The notes: generated by a model from the sequence alone, not told the origin. Shown: positions 30,818 through 39,027, numbered from the stretch's first letter. The stretch: 64,000 nucleotides of DNA from Leucobacter chromiisoli (GCF_016522505.1 NZ_JAEHOH010000011.1:106834-170833); one strand, 5' to 3'. Made by a program: numbers and translations.

Positions 30818-32391
30818 GGGAGCAGTCCTGCCTCGCGGAGCGCTCCGCGTACCTCGTCACGGGCCGAGTAGGGGATGTGCCGGCCCGCGACCTCTTGATA
30901 GTCCTCGTGCCCGGGACCGGCATACAGGATAACGTCTCCGGGTTGCGCGAGCGAAACGGCGCGGCGCACGGCGACGCGCGGATCCGCCTCCTCGATCACC
31001 TCCGCGCGCCCCGCGGCGCGCGCGCCCGCGAGCAGCTGCGCGCGGATCGCCGCGGGGTCCTCGCTGCGGGGGTGGTAGTCGCAGATGATGAGCACGTCGG
31101 ATCCCTCGGCCGCGATCCTGCCCATCTCCTCACGCTTGGTGGTGTCGCGGTCGCCGTCGGCGCCGAACATGAAGATGACCCGGCCGGGCGCGACCTCCCC
31201 CAGGGCGTCGAGGCAGGCCCGGAAGCTCCCCGGCGTATGCCCGTAGTCGACGTAGAAGCGGATCCGACCGGAGCCGCCCTCGCCGGCCTCGGCGCTCTCG
31301 CCAGCCGCCGTGATCTCCTCGAGCCGCCCGGGGATGTACACCGGGATCCGGCCGCGGGTGAGGCCCGCGGCCACGCGCTCGAGCGGGATCCCCGCCTCGT
31401 GCAGCATGATGAGCGCGAGGGCCGCGTTCTCGGCCATGAACCGGCCGAACAGCGGCACGCTGCCGCGGAAGTGGGCGCCGTGCGGCCCCTGCAGCACGAA
31501 CGAGACGCCGTCCAGGCTCTGCCGCGTCACGGCGAGGTGCCAGTCGGCGTCGGCCCCGTACTCGGTCGCGAGACGGGTCACCGGGATCCGCGACTCGCGT
31601 GCGATCCGCTGCCCGTAGGGCGTGTCGACGACGACGACGCCCCGCTCGGCGTGCTCGGGGCCGAAGAGCCGCGACTTCGCCGCGAAGTAGGTCTCCAGAT
31701 CGCCGAACTCGTCGAGGTGATCCTGGGAGAAGTTGTTGAAGGCGACGACGTCGAAGCGGACGCCGTCGAGCCGGTGCCGCACCACGGCCTGGGCCGACAC
31801 CTCGATCGCGATGCCGCCCACGCGCTCCTCGCGCATGCGCGCGAGCAGCCCGTGCAGCTCAGAGGCCTCCGGGCTGGTGAGATCGCTCGGGATCACGGTG
31901 TCCCCCACCCGGCGCTCGGCGGTCGAGCTGAGCCCCGGGGTGATGCCGGCGGCGCCGAGCAGCGCGGCGAGAATGTAGACGACGCTCGTCTTCCCGTTCG
32001 TGCCGGTGACGCCGAAGACCTTCGCGTCCAGATCCTCCGTGCCGTAGACCGCCGCGGAGACGTCGCCCATGACCTCGCGAGGATGCACCGGCGAGACGAG
32101 CGCCGGCAAGCCCGCGCCGACTGCGAGCCGGGCGCCGGGCCCGTCGGTCAGCATCGCGACCGCCCCCCGCTCGGCGGCCTGAGCGGCGAACTCGGCGCCG
32201 TGCCGCCGGGCCCCGGGCATGCCGATGTAGAGGTCGCCCGGGCGGACGTCGCGCGAGTTCAGCGACACACCCGTCGCGAAGCGTCCGGAGAGGTCGCCGT
32301 CGCTCGCGAGGTCGAAGCGCGCCGCCAGATCCGGAAGGTGCACGCGTTCGGGGTGCTGCGGCCTGATGCTCAGCGCCTCATCGGTACTCAC
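30814..32391 (-). CDS. murE: UDP-MurNAc-dipeptide ligase MurE with non-DAP-type substrate motif
   Basis: MurE adds the third residue of the stem peptide. The 525-residue protein has the Mur-ligase ATP loop [13 protein letters not shown] (128-140), [14 protein letters not shown], the carbamylated-lysine region TYFAAKSR (234-241), and [15 protein letters not shown] near 410. The amino-acid-selecting motif that reads DNPR in meso-DAP enzymes is YHPR at 439-442 (in [10 protein letters not shown]), and the GKGHE motif is GPGHED at 492-497. This implies a third residue other than meso-DAP, consistent with the group B, diaminobutyrate- or lysine-type walls of Microbacteriaceae. GTG at 32391 follows AGGAGG at 10 bases. 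Confidence 0.95.
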   Translation of the reverse strand: MSTDEALSIRPQHPERVHLPDLAARFDLASDGDLSGRFATGVSLNSRDVRPGDLYIGMPGARRHGAEFAAQAAERGAVAMLTDGPGARLAVGAGLPALVSPVHPREVMGDVSAAVYGTEDLDAKVFGVTGTNGKTSVVYILAALLGAAGITPGLSSTAERRVGDTVIPSDLTSPEASELHGLLARMREERVGGIAIEVSAQAVVRHRLDGVRFDVVAFNNFSQDHLDEFGDLETYFAAKSRLFGPEHAERGVVVVDTPYGQRIARESRIPVTRLATEYGADADWHLAVTRQSLDGVSFVLQGPHGAHFRGSVPLFGRFMAENAALALIMLHEAGIPLERVAAGLTRGRIPVYIPGRLEEITAAGESAEAGEGGSGRIRFYVDYGHTPGSFRACLDALGEVAPGRVIFMFGADGDRDTTKREEMGRIAAEGSDVLIICDYHPRSEDPAAIRAQLLAGARAAGRAEVIEEADPRVAVRRAVSLAQPGDVILYAGPGHEDYQEVAGRHIPYSARDEVRGALREAGLLP

Positions 32392-32428
32392 GGGATTCTG
32401 CCTCCTGAGCCGCTGCCGGCTCGTAGTT

Positions 32429-34222
32429 CTAGTAGGTGACCGGCAGGGGCTCGTACGCCCCGGTCGACGGTGGGACATGGAAGGTTCGGATGGTCGCCTC
32501 GGCCGCGCTGCGGAAGGCCCGCTGGGCCGCGACGCCGCCGTTGCCCGCCTTCGGGAACGCAATAGATGCTACCGCGACATACTGGGGGTCGTCGGCCGGG
32601 AAGACCCCGGCGAAGCTGCTCACGAAGTCGGGGCGGTAGCCGCCCTGGCCGTCGGGCTGCTCGGCGGTTCCGGTCTTCCCCGCGACGCGGTAGCCGGGCA
32701 CGCTCACGTTGTCCTTGATCCAGCCCTCCTGCACGTCGGCCTCCAGGATGTGCATCATGGTCTCGGCCGTCTCGGGTTTCAGCACCTCGACGGGCTCGCC
32801 GTGGTCGGACTCGGCGAGCTCCCCCTCCGCGTCGACGCAGCCGCGCACCACGCTCGGGGGCATGCGCACGCCGTCGTTGGCGATCGTCTGGTAGACCCCG
32901 GCGGTCTGCACGATGGTCGAGGAGAGCCCCTGCCCGAACATCGTGTTGTACGAGGTCTGCCGATCCCACTCGTCCACGGGGTAGAGCAGGCCTGAGTCCT
33001 CGACCGGCATGCCGGCCTGCGTCGCCTCGCCCACCCCGAACCGCTGCAGGTAGTCGTAGCGGGTCTCCTCGCTGAGCCGGCTGCCGAGCATCGAGATGCC
33101 CACATTGGAGGAGTTCACCATGATGCCCGTCAGGGTCCACGGCTCCTCGCCGTGCGAGAAGGAGTCCCTGAACTGCACCCCCGGCTCGGGCGACCAGTTC
33201 GCCGGGGTGAGCTGGGGGGTGAACGGCGTCGCCGCCCCCTGATCGATGAGCGCGGCCGCGGTGATGGCCTTGAACGTCGAGCCCGGCTCGTAGGGGCTGA
33301 CGAAGGAGCGGGCCTCCCGCTTCGCCGGATCGGAGGCGTCGACGTCGTTCGGATCCACGGACCCGTCCTCGGCGACCGCGAGCAGTTCGCCCGTCTTGAT
33401 GTCCATCACCACGAGGTAGCCCCACTCGGCCGCGACGTCCTGCACCTGCTCGTTGATCGTCTGCTGGGCCTCCCACTGGAGATCCCGGTCGATCGTCAGC
33501 TGCACGGTGCCGCCGTCGACGGTCTCCTCCGTGACCACGACGCTGCCGGGGAGCGCCACGCCGTCGGCGCCGCGCTCGTAGACCTCGGAGCCGTCCTGCC
33601 CCGTGAGGCACGCGTCCTGCGACACCTCGACCCCCGACTGCGGCACGTCCTCGAACCCCGAGAAGCCCACGATGTTGCCCGCCACGCCGCCGTTCGGATA
33701 GGTGCGCGTGTGATGGCTCTCGAAGGTGAGCCACGGGATCCCGAGCTCTTTCAGGCGGTTCAGCGTCGACAGGTCGACCTGGCGCTTCACGTAGGCGAAG
33801 TCCGACTTCTCGTCGATCTCGAGCGCGTCGTCGACGATCTGCTGGATCTCCTCGGCGCTCTGCCCCGTGACCTCGCCGATCTCGGCGAAGGCCTGCTCGG
33901 CGGTCACCTCCTCCGTGCCGATGCCGCCGTCCGCGGCCGGCCGGTGGAAGATGCCGTCGTTGATCTGCGTGTTCTTCGGCGAGAGCTGCACGTCGTAGCG
34001 CTCGTCGGTGGTGGCGAGCACCTCGCCGTTGCGGTCGACGATGTCGCCCCGCAGGCTCGGGATCGTGACGGGCACGGCGCGCTTGTCGCGCGCGTCCTCG
34101 TTCAGCGCGCTCGCCGAGACCACCTGGAGGTCGACGAGACGCACGGCGAACACGAGCGCGCCGACGGCCACCAGCAGCAGCGCGAGGGCGCGGCGACCCC
34201 GCAGGCGACGCTGAGTCCGCAT
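32429..34222 (-). CDS. ftsI: Septal peptidoglycan transpeptidase FtsI (PBP3)
   Basis: FtsI is the class B penicillin-binding protein that cross-links septal peptidoglycan with FtsW. The 597-residue protein has one N-terminal membrane segment (about 11-33), a dimerisation/pedestal domain with RGDIVDRNGEVLA, and a transpeptidase domain with SxxK at Ser315-Lys318 (PGSTFK), SSN at 371-373 and KTG at 516-518. There is no PASTA domain. The donor stem peptide and cross-link geometry should be unusual in a group B wall, yet the catalytic motifs are canonical. It lies 48 bases after the FtsL-like gene and 37 before murE. Confidence 0.96.
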   Translation of the reverse strand: MRTQRRLRGRRALALLLVAVGALVFAVRLVDLQVVSASALNEDARDKRAVPVTIPSLRGDIVDRNGEVLATTDERYDVQLSPKNTQINDGIFHRPAADGGIGTEEVTAEQAFAEIGEVTGQSAEEIQQIVDDALEIDEKSDFAYVKRQVDLSTLNRLKELGIPWLTFESHHTRTYPNGGVAGNIVGFSGFEDVPQSGVEVSQDACLTGQDGSEVYERGADGVALPGSVVVTEETVDGGTVQLTIDRDLQWEAQQTINEQVQDVAAEWGYLVVMDIKTGELLAVAEDGSVDPNDVDASDPAKREARSFVSPYEPGSTFKAITAAALIDQGAATPFTPQLTPANWSPEPGVQFRDSFSHGEEPWTLTGIMVNSSNVGISMLGSRLSEETRYDYLQRFGVGEATQAGMPVEDSGLLYPVDEWDRQTSYNTMFGQGLSSTIVQTAGVYQTIANDGVRMPPSVVRGCVDAEGELAESDHGEPVEVLKPETAETMMHILEADVQEGWIKDNVSVPGYRVAGKTGTAEQPDGQGGYRPDFVSSFAGVFPADDPQYVAVASIAFPKAGNGGVAAQRAFRSAAEATIRTFHVPPSTGAYEPLPVTY

Positions 34223-34270
34223 CTCTCCACTTCCCCTCTGCTGAGCCGGTGTCCACGGGCCGCGGACACG

Positions 34271-34879
34271 CTAGTGCGTCTTGGGCGCCGGCAGTTTGCC
34301 CTCCCACCGTACCGGCGGCTGGTTCTGAGTTTCCGCAGAGGCGGTGCGGGCGCTGTCGCGGGTGACGAGCAGGCCCTCGGCGTCCACGACCGGCATCGAC
34401 TCGAGGGTCGCGTTCGGCACGAGGTTGCCCTTCACCGCCTCCGTCGGCGAGGTGAGATCTCCGAGCACGGCGCCGTCGCTCAGCCGCAGCGCCGCGGGAT
34501 GCGAGTTCTGCACCATGCCGAGCTGCGCGGCGTTCTCCGCGAGGTTCTGCGGCGAGGCGAGCTTGTCCACGTTCTGCTGCAGCACCCGCTCGACCCGCAG
34601 CAGGTCGCGCTGCTCGAGTTCCAGGGCGCGGGTCTCGTAGGCGCCCTCGGAGATGGCGATGCTCAACCCGAGCTGGGTGGCGAGGATCACGAGCACGAGG
34701 CCGACGGAGACCAGGGCTCCGAGCAGCGGTCCGCGCTTGCGTGCCTGCCGGACCGAGGGCCGGGCGAGGCGGAGGTGGCGCTCCTGCGCGTCGGGGTGCG
34801 ACTCGGGGAGCCCGGTCGCCTGCCGGCCGTCGCGCCGCGCGCTCAGCAGGTCGCGGGCGATGGGCACGGTGTTGCTCAT
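34271..34879 (-). CDS. FtsL-like division protein
   Basis: The 202-residue product occupies the ftsL position between rsmH and ftsI. It has a basic cytoplasmic N-terminus (about 1-50), a single membrane segment (about 51-75, PLLGALVSVGLVLVILATQL), a short leucine-zipper-like stretch (about 84-107, ALELEQRDLLRVERVLQQNV), and a Pro-rich extracytoplasmic end. This topology matches FtsL of the FtsQ-FtsL-FtsB complex, but FtsL is poorly conserved, so the call rests on topology and position. The start overlaps the rsmH stop as ATGA. The C-terminal extension of about 90 residues is longer than in classical FtsL. Confidence 0.85.
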   Translation of the reverse strand: MSNTVPIARDLLSARRDGRQATGLPESHPDAQERHLRLARPSVRQARKRGPLLGALVSVGLVLVILATQLGLSIAISEGAYETRALELEQRDLLRVERVLQQNVDKLASPQNLAENAAQLGMVQNSHPAALRLSDGAVLGDLTSPTEAVKGNLVPNATLESMPVVDAEGLLVTRDSARTASAETQNQPPVRWEGKLPAPKTH

Positions 34880-35844
34880 GACGCCTCCCTCGTCCGCTCG
34901 GCGGCGCGCAGTCGCACCGGGATCGCTCTGGGGTTGATCGCTCGTTCGTCCTCGCCGGCGAGCTCGGCGCCGCGGGTCAGCAGTCTGAACTCGGGTCGGT
35001 GCTCGGGCAGCTCGACGGGAAGCCCGGCGGGTGCCGTCGAGCGGCTGCGCCTCGCGAGCTCCCGCTTCACGAGGCGATCCTCGAGCGACTGGTAGGCCAT
35101 CACCACGATGCGCCCGCCGAGGCCGAGCAGGTCGAGGGCCGCGGGGATCGCGCGCTCGAGGGCCGCGAGCTCGCCGTTCACCTCGACGCGGAGCGCCTGG
35201 AAGACCCGCTTCGCCGGGTGGCGCTGATCCCGCACCGCCGCCGGAGTGGCCCGCTGCAGGATCTCGACGAGCTGCCCGCTGCGCTCGATCGGCGCCTCGG
35301 CCCGCGCTGCGACGATGGCCCTCGCGTAGCGGGCCGCGAGCGGTTCCTCGCCGTAGCGCTCGAAGATCGCGCGGAGACGGCCCTCCGGTGCCTCGGCGAG
35401 CACCTGCGCCGCGGTCTCGCCGCGCTCCTGATCCATGCGCATGTCGAGGGGCGCGTCCTGCGCGTACGCGAAGCCGCGCTCGGCGTCGTCGAGCTGCAGG
35501 GAGGAGACGCCGAGGTCGAAGAGCACGCCGTCGATCCTGCGGTGGCCGGCGCCTCGCACGGCGTCGGCGATCTCGTCGTAGACGGCGTGGGTCGGCACCG
35601 CCCGGTCGCCGAAGCGCGCGAGGCGGCGACCCGCGAGGGCGAGCGCCTCGGGGTCGCGGTCGAGCCCGATCACGGTGAGGCCGGGGTGGGCGGCGAGCAG
35701 GGCCTCGCTGTGCCCGCCCATGCCGAGGGTCGCGTCGACGACGACCGCCCCCGGCCGGGAGGCCGCGGGCGCGAGCAGCTCGAGGCAGCGCTGCAGCAGC
35801 ACGGGGGTGTGCAGCGCGCTCGGGTCACGTGTTTCTTCGTTCAT
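34876..35844 (-). CDS. rsmH: 16S rRNA (cytosine(1402)-N(4))-methyltransferase
   Basis: RsmH (MraW) methylates C1402 of 16S rRNA at N4 using S-adenosylmethionine. The 322-residue protein has HTPVLLQRCLELLAP, the SAM motif VVDATLGMGGHSEALL (about 36-51), GLDRDPEALALAGRRL, DGVLFDLGVSSLQLDD, and HPAKRVFQALRVEVNGEL. It is the second gene of the dcw operon; it starts 16 bases after mraZ and overlaps the FtsL-like start by 4 bases. Confidence 0.97.
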   Translation of the reverse strand: MNEETRDPSALHTPVLLQRCLELLAPAASRPGAVVVDATLGMGGHSEALLAAHPGLTVIGLDRDPEALALAGRRLARFGDRAVPTHAVYDEIADAVRGAGHRRIDGVLFDLGVSSLQLDDAERGFAYAQDAPLDMRMDQERGETAAQVLAEAPEGRLRAIFERYGEEPLAARYARAIVAARAEAPIERSGQLVEILQRATPAAVRDQRHPAKRVFQALRVEVNGELAALERAIPAALDLLGLGGRIVVMAYQSLEDRLVKRELARRSRSTAPAGLPVELPEHRPEFRLLTRGAELAGEDERAINPRAIPVRLRAAERTREAS

Positions 35845-35860
35845 GTGAGGTAGCCCGGGG

Positions 35861-36292
35861 CTAGAACATGCCCGGGATCACCTCCTCCTCGATCTCGGCG
35901 AATGCGGATTCCTGTTCGGTGAGGTAGCGCTGCCAGGCCTCGGCGTCCCAGATCTCGGCGCGGGTGCCCGCTCCGATCACCGCGAGATCGCGGTCGAGCC
36001 CGGCGTACTCGCGCAGCGCCGCGGGGATCGTGACCCGGCTCTGCTTGTCCGGGGTCTCGGCGTGGGCTCCGGAGAGGAAGACGCGCAGGTAGTCCCGCCC
36101 CTGCTTCGAGGTGATGGGCGCCTGACGGATCCGCTCGTGCATGCTGGCGAACTCCTGCTCGCTGAACACGTAGAGGCAGCGCTCCTGGCCTCGGGTCATC
36201 ACGAGGCCGTCGGAGAGCTCCGTGCGGAACTTCGCGGGGAGGATGAGGCGGCCTTTCTCGTCGAGCTTCGGCGTGAACGTTCCGAGAAACAC
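35861..36292 (-). CDS. mraZ: Transcriptional regulator MraZ
   Basis: MraZ is the AbrB-like regulator of the dcw operon. The 143-residue protein (typical length) has two MraZ repeats: [20 protein letters not shown] with the first DxxGR, and [19 protein letters not shown] with the second (DKQSR). GTG at 36292 is preferred to the longer frame beginning at 36331, because the protein then begins [11 protein letters not shown] as in the family and GAGAGGGGG lies upstream. Four GTG-centred boxes with 9-10-base spacing lie 33-71 bases before the start, which fits autoregulation by MraZ. Confidence 0.96.
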   Translation of the reverse strand: MFLGTFTPKLDEKGRLILPAKFRTELSDGLVMTRGQERCLYVFSEQEFASMHERIRQAPITSKQGRDYLRVFLSGAHAETPDKQSRVTIPAALREYAGLDRDLAVIGAGTRAEIWDAEAWQRYLTEQESAFAEIEEEVIPGMF

Positions 36293-36324
36293 CGGCCACC
36301 CCCTCTCGACGTCTCGACCCAGTA

Positions 36325-36363
36325 CCGCCACCTTACTCCACTTTCCTCCACTTTCCTCACCTT
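36325..36363 (-). promoter_or_regulatory. Probable MraZ operator (four boxes)
   Basis: Read on the minus strand: AAGGTGAGG, AAAGTGGAGG, AAAGTGGAGT, AAGGTGGCGG. The GTG cores are 9, 10 and 10 bases apart, about one helical turn. MraZ is known to bind tandem 10-base-spaced repeats upstream of its gene (TGGG-type in E. coli, AAAGTG-type in Mycoplasma). Confidence 0.7.
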
Positions 36364-36472
36364 CGACTCCAACTTTTCGGTGCGAGCACCGGGGAGGCGC
36401 GAGATTCCGCGGGAGTGCGAGATCCCCTCTGCGGAGGCAGGCTCGCGATCGCGTTCAGCTCACCGGTGCGCC

Positions 36473-36563
36473 CGTCCGCTGCTCGCGCACGCGGAGGCTT
36501 CCTGCACTCGGGTCGTGAGGTCCACGGCCTTCGCGTCCGCTCCTCGCGCACGCGGAGGCTTCC
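36473..36563. repeat. 30-bp direct repeat upstream of mraZ
   Basis: Copies at 36473-36502 and 36534-36563 match at 29 of 30 positions and are offset by 61 bases. Each ends GCACGCGGAGGCTTCC. Confidence 0.85.
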
Positions 36564-36782
36564 CCCCAGGACCCGGCGAACGGCGGCTATTTCACTGCGA
36601 TGCGCGCGTTCTACGGCGAAAACTCGCCTCTCGAGCCCAGCTCTCCCCTCCGCCGGCTCCGCGCGGGGCGGAGATCAGGTGGAGCGAAGTGGAGCGCCAG
36701 GTGGAGGGCTTCGGGGAGCGGAGTGGAGGAGAGAGCGGACCGGGCCGGGCCACCCGGCGAGCCGACCAGCATCCGGGGGCAC

Positions 36783-36813
36783 AAAAAAGGGACCGTGGCT
36801 CAGCCACGATCCC
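36783..36813 (-). terminator. Intrinsic terminator after the DUF3040 gene
   Basis: On the minus strand a nearly perfect stem GGGAtCGTGGCT / AGCCACGgTCCC is followed directly by TTTTTT. It is the clearest rho-independent terminator in the window. Confidence 0.88.
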
Positions 36814-36873
36814 TCGACGTTCTTCAGTTCTTACAGCCGCTATCCGCTCACCCCGCGGCAGAAGCCGCGCCGC

Positions 36874-37008
36874 GGGCGGCACCGAGCGCCGACTCCCAAC
36901 GCTTCGCATCGGGAGCTAGCGCTCCACCCCTCGCTTCGCTCCGTGGGCTGCCTCCGTGGGCGGCACCGAGCGCCGACTCCCAACGCTTCGCATCGGGAGC
37001 TAGCGCTC
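36874..37008. repeat. 51-bp perfect direct repeat, each copy a hairpin
   Basis: Copies at 36874-36924 and 36958-37008 are identical over 51 bases. Each contains GAGCGC-CGA-CTCCC ... GGGAG-CTA-GCGCTC, able to fold into a stem with an internal loop. The second copy overlaps the last codons and TAG stop of the DUF3040 gene. Confidence 0.9.
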
Positions 37009-37389
37009 GCCCTCCATGCGCTCGTTCCAGCGGCGCTCCATGCGCTCGCTCAGCGTCTCCCGCGCGGCCGCACCACCGTCGCCGGCGCCGCCCGGCCCCT
37101 GCTCGACGCGGGCGTCGCCGACGGGCTCCTCGCCCCTCGGCGAGAACACCAACACCGCGCCGCCGAGCATCACGGCGAAGCCGATCAGGCCGAGCCACAG
37201 CTGCTGCGCGGCCACGCCTCCGATCAGCACGCCGACGCCGACGAGGGCCACGACGATCCCGAGCACCAGAGCCCGGTAGCTCACCCGCCGGCGCGAGCCG
37301 GACGCCGTGTGCATGACATCGGCCTCGCTCTGGTACAGCCGGCGCTCCATCTCATCGAGCATCTGCTGCTCATGCTCTGACAGCGCCAT
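37000..37389 (-). CDS. DUF3040 membrane protein
   Basis: The 129-residue protein begins MALSEHEQQMLDEMERRLY, the hallmark of the actinobacterial DUF3040 family, then has a hairpin of two membrane segments (about 41-59 and 64-83) and a charged C-terminal tail (SERMERRWNERMEGER). Function is unknown; members are common near the dcw cluster in actinobacteria. It is monocistronic, divergent from the polyprenyl synthase gene, and terminated by a strong hairpin about 190 bases downstream. Its 3' end lies inside a 51-base repeat. Confidence 0.9.
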   Translation of the reverse strand: MALSEHEQQMLDEMERRLYQSEADVMHTASGSRRRVSYRALVLGIVVALVGVGVLIGGVAAQQLWLGLIGFAVMLGGAVLVFSPRGEEPVGDARVEQGPGGAGDGGAAARETLSERMERRWNERMEGER

Positions 37390-37449
37390 GACGGCCTCCC
37401 GAAGTCGGTGAAATCCTTGTCACTCCAGTCTACGACTCGGCGGCGGCGC

Positions 37450-37455
37450 TAGGCT
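37450..37455 (+). promoter_or_regulatory. -10 hexamer TAGGCT, 6 nt before GTG of the polyprenyl synthase gene
   Basis: TAGGCT-AGCTGC-GTG on the plus strand; no Shine-Dalgarno sequence is visible. Confidence 0.55.
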
Positions 37456-37461
37456 AGCTGC

Positions 37462-38565
37462 GTGCACGAAACCACCCGACTCGCAGGGCTTATTCAGGAG
37501 CGGATCACCGATCGGCTCGCCGAGCATCGTCAGCTGCTGGAACCGCTCGGCCCGGATGCCGCCCCCCTGCTCGACGAGGCATTCGACTTCCTCTCCGGCG
37601 GCAAGCGGTTCCGCGCCCAGTTCGCCGTCCTCGGCTACCGCGCGGTACGGCCGCTCGACCTCGACGGGGAGATCGACGCCGAGCTCGGACGAGTGCTCGA
37701 CGCGGCCTGCGCGCTCGAGTTCTTCCACGCCGCCGCACTCATCCACGACGACGTCATCGACCGCTCCGACACCCGGCGCGGCCGGCCGGCCGTGCACCGT
37801 GCCTTCGCCTCCCTGCACGGGCAGAGCGGCTGGCGCGGCGCGGCCGACCACTTCGGCCTGGCCGGCGCGATCCTGCTCGGCGATCTGCTGCAGTCGTGGG
37901 CGGACGAGCTCATGCAGAGCGCGACCGAGGCGGGCGACGACCGGCGGGGCTCCCGAGCCGCGCGCGAGCACTTCAACCGCATGCGCAGCGAGGTCGCCGT
38001 CGGCCAGTACCTCGATGTGCTCGAAGAGCAGCAGCCGGCCTTCGCCGACGACCGCGAGCAGCTCGAGCGCTCGACCCGCGTGCTCGTCTACAAGTCGGCG
38101 AAGTACAGCGTCGAGGCGCCGCTGCTCATCGGCGGGGCGCTGGCCGGCGCCACCGAGGAGCAGGAGCGGGCGCTCGCGGCGTTCGGTCTCCCGGTCGGCG
38201 TGGCCTTCCAGCTGCGCGACGACCTGCTCGGCGTCTTCGGGGACGAGGAGGTCACCGGCAAGCCCAGCGGCGGCGACCTCACCGAGGGCAAGCGGACCGT
38301 GCTGGTCACGCTCGCGCGCCGCGACCTGCCCACGACCCAGCGGCTGATCTTCGACGACCTGCTCGGCACGGGCGACCTCGACGACGAGCAGATCGTGATG
38401 CTGCAGCGCACGATCCGGGACAGCGGAGCGGTCGAGCGCGTCGAGGAGATGATCGCGCGGAACGTGGAGCGCGCCACGCGCTCGCTCCGCGAGGCCCCGA
38501 TCGCCGAGGACGCCGCGGCGAGACTGACCCTGCTCGCCGAGCGCACCACTCAGCGCAGTCACTAG
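37462..38565 (+). CDS. Polyprenyl diphosphate synthase (GGPP/octaprenyl type)
   Basis: This trans-prenyltransferase condenses isopentenyl diphosphate with allylic diphosphates to make geranylgeranyl or longer chains for quinones, carotenoids or lipids. The 367-residue protein has GGKRFRAQF (46-54), the first Asp-rich motif IHDDVIDRSDTRRG with DDVID at 96-100, and the second DDLLGVFGDEEVTGKPSGGD near 252. The chain-length region before the first motif (ACALEFFHAAAL) contains a Phe-Phe pair, suggesting a medium product; this is inference. GTG at 37462 is 6 bases from TAGGCT. Confidence 0.93.
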   Translation: MHETTRLAGLIQERITDRLAEHRQLLEPLGPDAAPLLDEAFDFLSGGKRFRAQFAVLGYRAVRPLDLDGEIDAELGRVLDAACALEFFHAAALIHDDVIDRSDTRRGRPAVHRAFASLHGQSGWRGAADHFGLAGAILLGDLLQSWADELMQSATEAGDDRRGSRAAREHFNRMRSEVAVGQYLDVLEEQQPAFADDREQLERSTRVLVYKSAKYSVEAPLLIGGALAGATEEQERALAAFGLPVGVAFQLRDDLLGVFGDEEVTGKPSGGDLTEGKRTVLVTLARRDLPTTQRLIFDDLLGTGDLDDEQIVMLQRTIRDSGAVERVEEMIARNVERATRSLREAPIAEDAAARLTLLAERTTQRSH

Positions 38566-38589
38566 CGGCGGGCGCCGCCCGGAAGCGAG

Positions 38590-38937
38590 CTAGAAGGCGA
38601 GCGCCTGCGTCGCACGCCGGACGGCGCTCTTCCGGCCGGCGTTCAGCGCGTCGATAGGGCGCTCGCCGAGCTCGTCGTTCTCGGAGAGGAGCCAGGCGAC
38701 GGCGCCCTCCTCGTCGAGACCCGCGTCGAGCAGCACGAGCAGCGTGCCGCGCAGCGACGGCAGCGGACGGTCGCCCTGCACGAACCCGGCGGGCACGCGG
38801 AGCACGCCGTCGATCCGCACCGCCGCGAGCTGGTGGTCCTCGATGAGGCGGCGCACCTTGCTCGGGGTCATGCCGAAGCGCTCGACCAGCTCTGGGATCG
38901 TCAGGAAATCTGTTTCGGTTGCGGAGAACTCAGCCAC
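38590..38937 (-). CDS. Rv2175c-like winged-helix DNA-binding protein
   Basis: The 115-residue protein (VAEFSATETDFLTIPELVER...) matches the M. tuberculosis Rv2175c type: an N-terminal tail followed by a winged helix-turn-helix with PELVERFGMTPSKVRRLIED and a hydrophobic C-terminal part. In M. tuberculosis it is a DNA-binding substrate of the kinase PknL, encoded by the adjacent divergent gene. The same divergent pair exists here, which supports the assignment. The threonines near the N-terminus (SATETDF) are candidate phosphosites. GTG at 38937 follows TGGAGAC. It is convergent with the polyprenyl synthase gene. Confidence 0.9.
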   Translation of the reverse strand: MAEFSATETDFLTIPELVERFGMTPSKVRRLIEDHQLAAVRIDGVLRVPAGFVQGDRPLPSLRGTLLVLLDAGLDEEGAVAWLLSENDELGERPIDALNAGRKSAVRRATQALAF

Positions 38938-39015
38938 GTCTCCACTCTGCCACGAAATCGCCCGGGAGTTCTGCACGCGCCGCCCACCATCCCGGTTTCC
39001 CCAGCACCTCTTCCG

Positions 39016-39021
39016 TAGAAT
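39016..39021 (+). promoter_or_regulatory. -10 hexamer TAGAAT, 6 nt before GTG of the kinase gene
   Basis: TAGAAT-CTCGAT-GTG on the plus strand; the best -10 match in the set of leaderless-type starts. Confidence 0.65.
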
Positions 39022-39027
39022 CTCGAT

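Larger units (their letters stand above)
36293..36999. other. Repeat-rich non-coding spacer between mraZ and the DUF3040 gene
   Basis: About 700 bases without a supported gene. In order it holds the MraZ operator; a 30-base direct repeat (36473-36502 and 36534-36563, one mismatch); a word related to the ettA hairpin at 36616-36634; four GTGGAG words on the plus strand (about 36681-36726); a strong minus-strand terminator (36783-36813); and a 51-base perfect direct repeat (36874-36924 and 36958-37008). Short open frames here are shadows of the repeats. Confidence 0.7.

Noticed and set aside
33152..35095. Plus-strand 647-codon frame opposite ftsI, the ftsL-like gene and rsmH
   Set aside because: It crosses three real genes and their spacers with no domain pattern.
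36360..36999. Small protein genes in the mraZ upstream spacer
   Set aside because: The short frames lie in repeats, have no ribosome sites and their translations are just the translated repeats.
36473..37008. CRISPR array
   Set aside because: Two unrelated repeat pairs, each with only two copies and spacers of different type; no cas genes.
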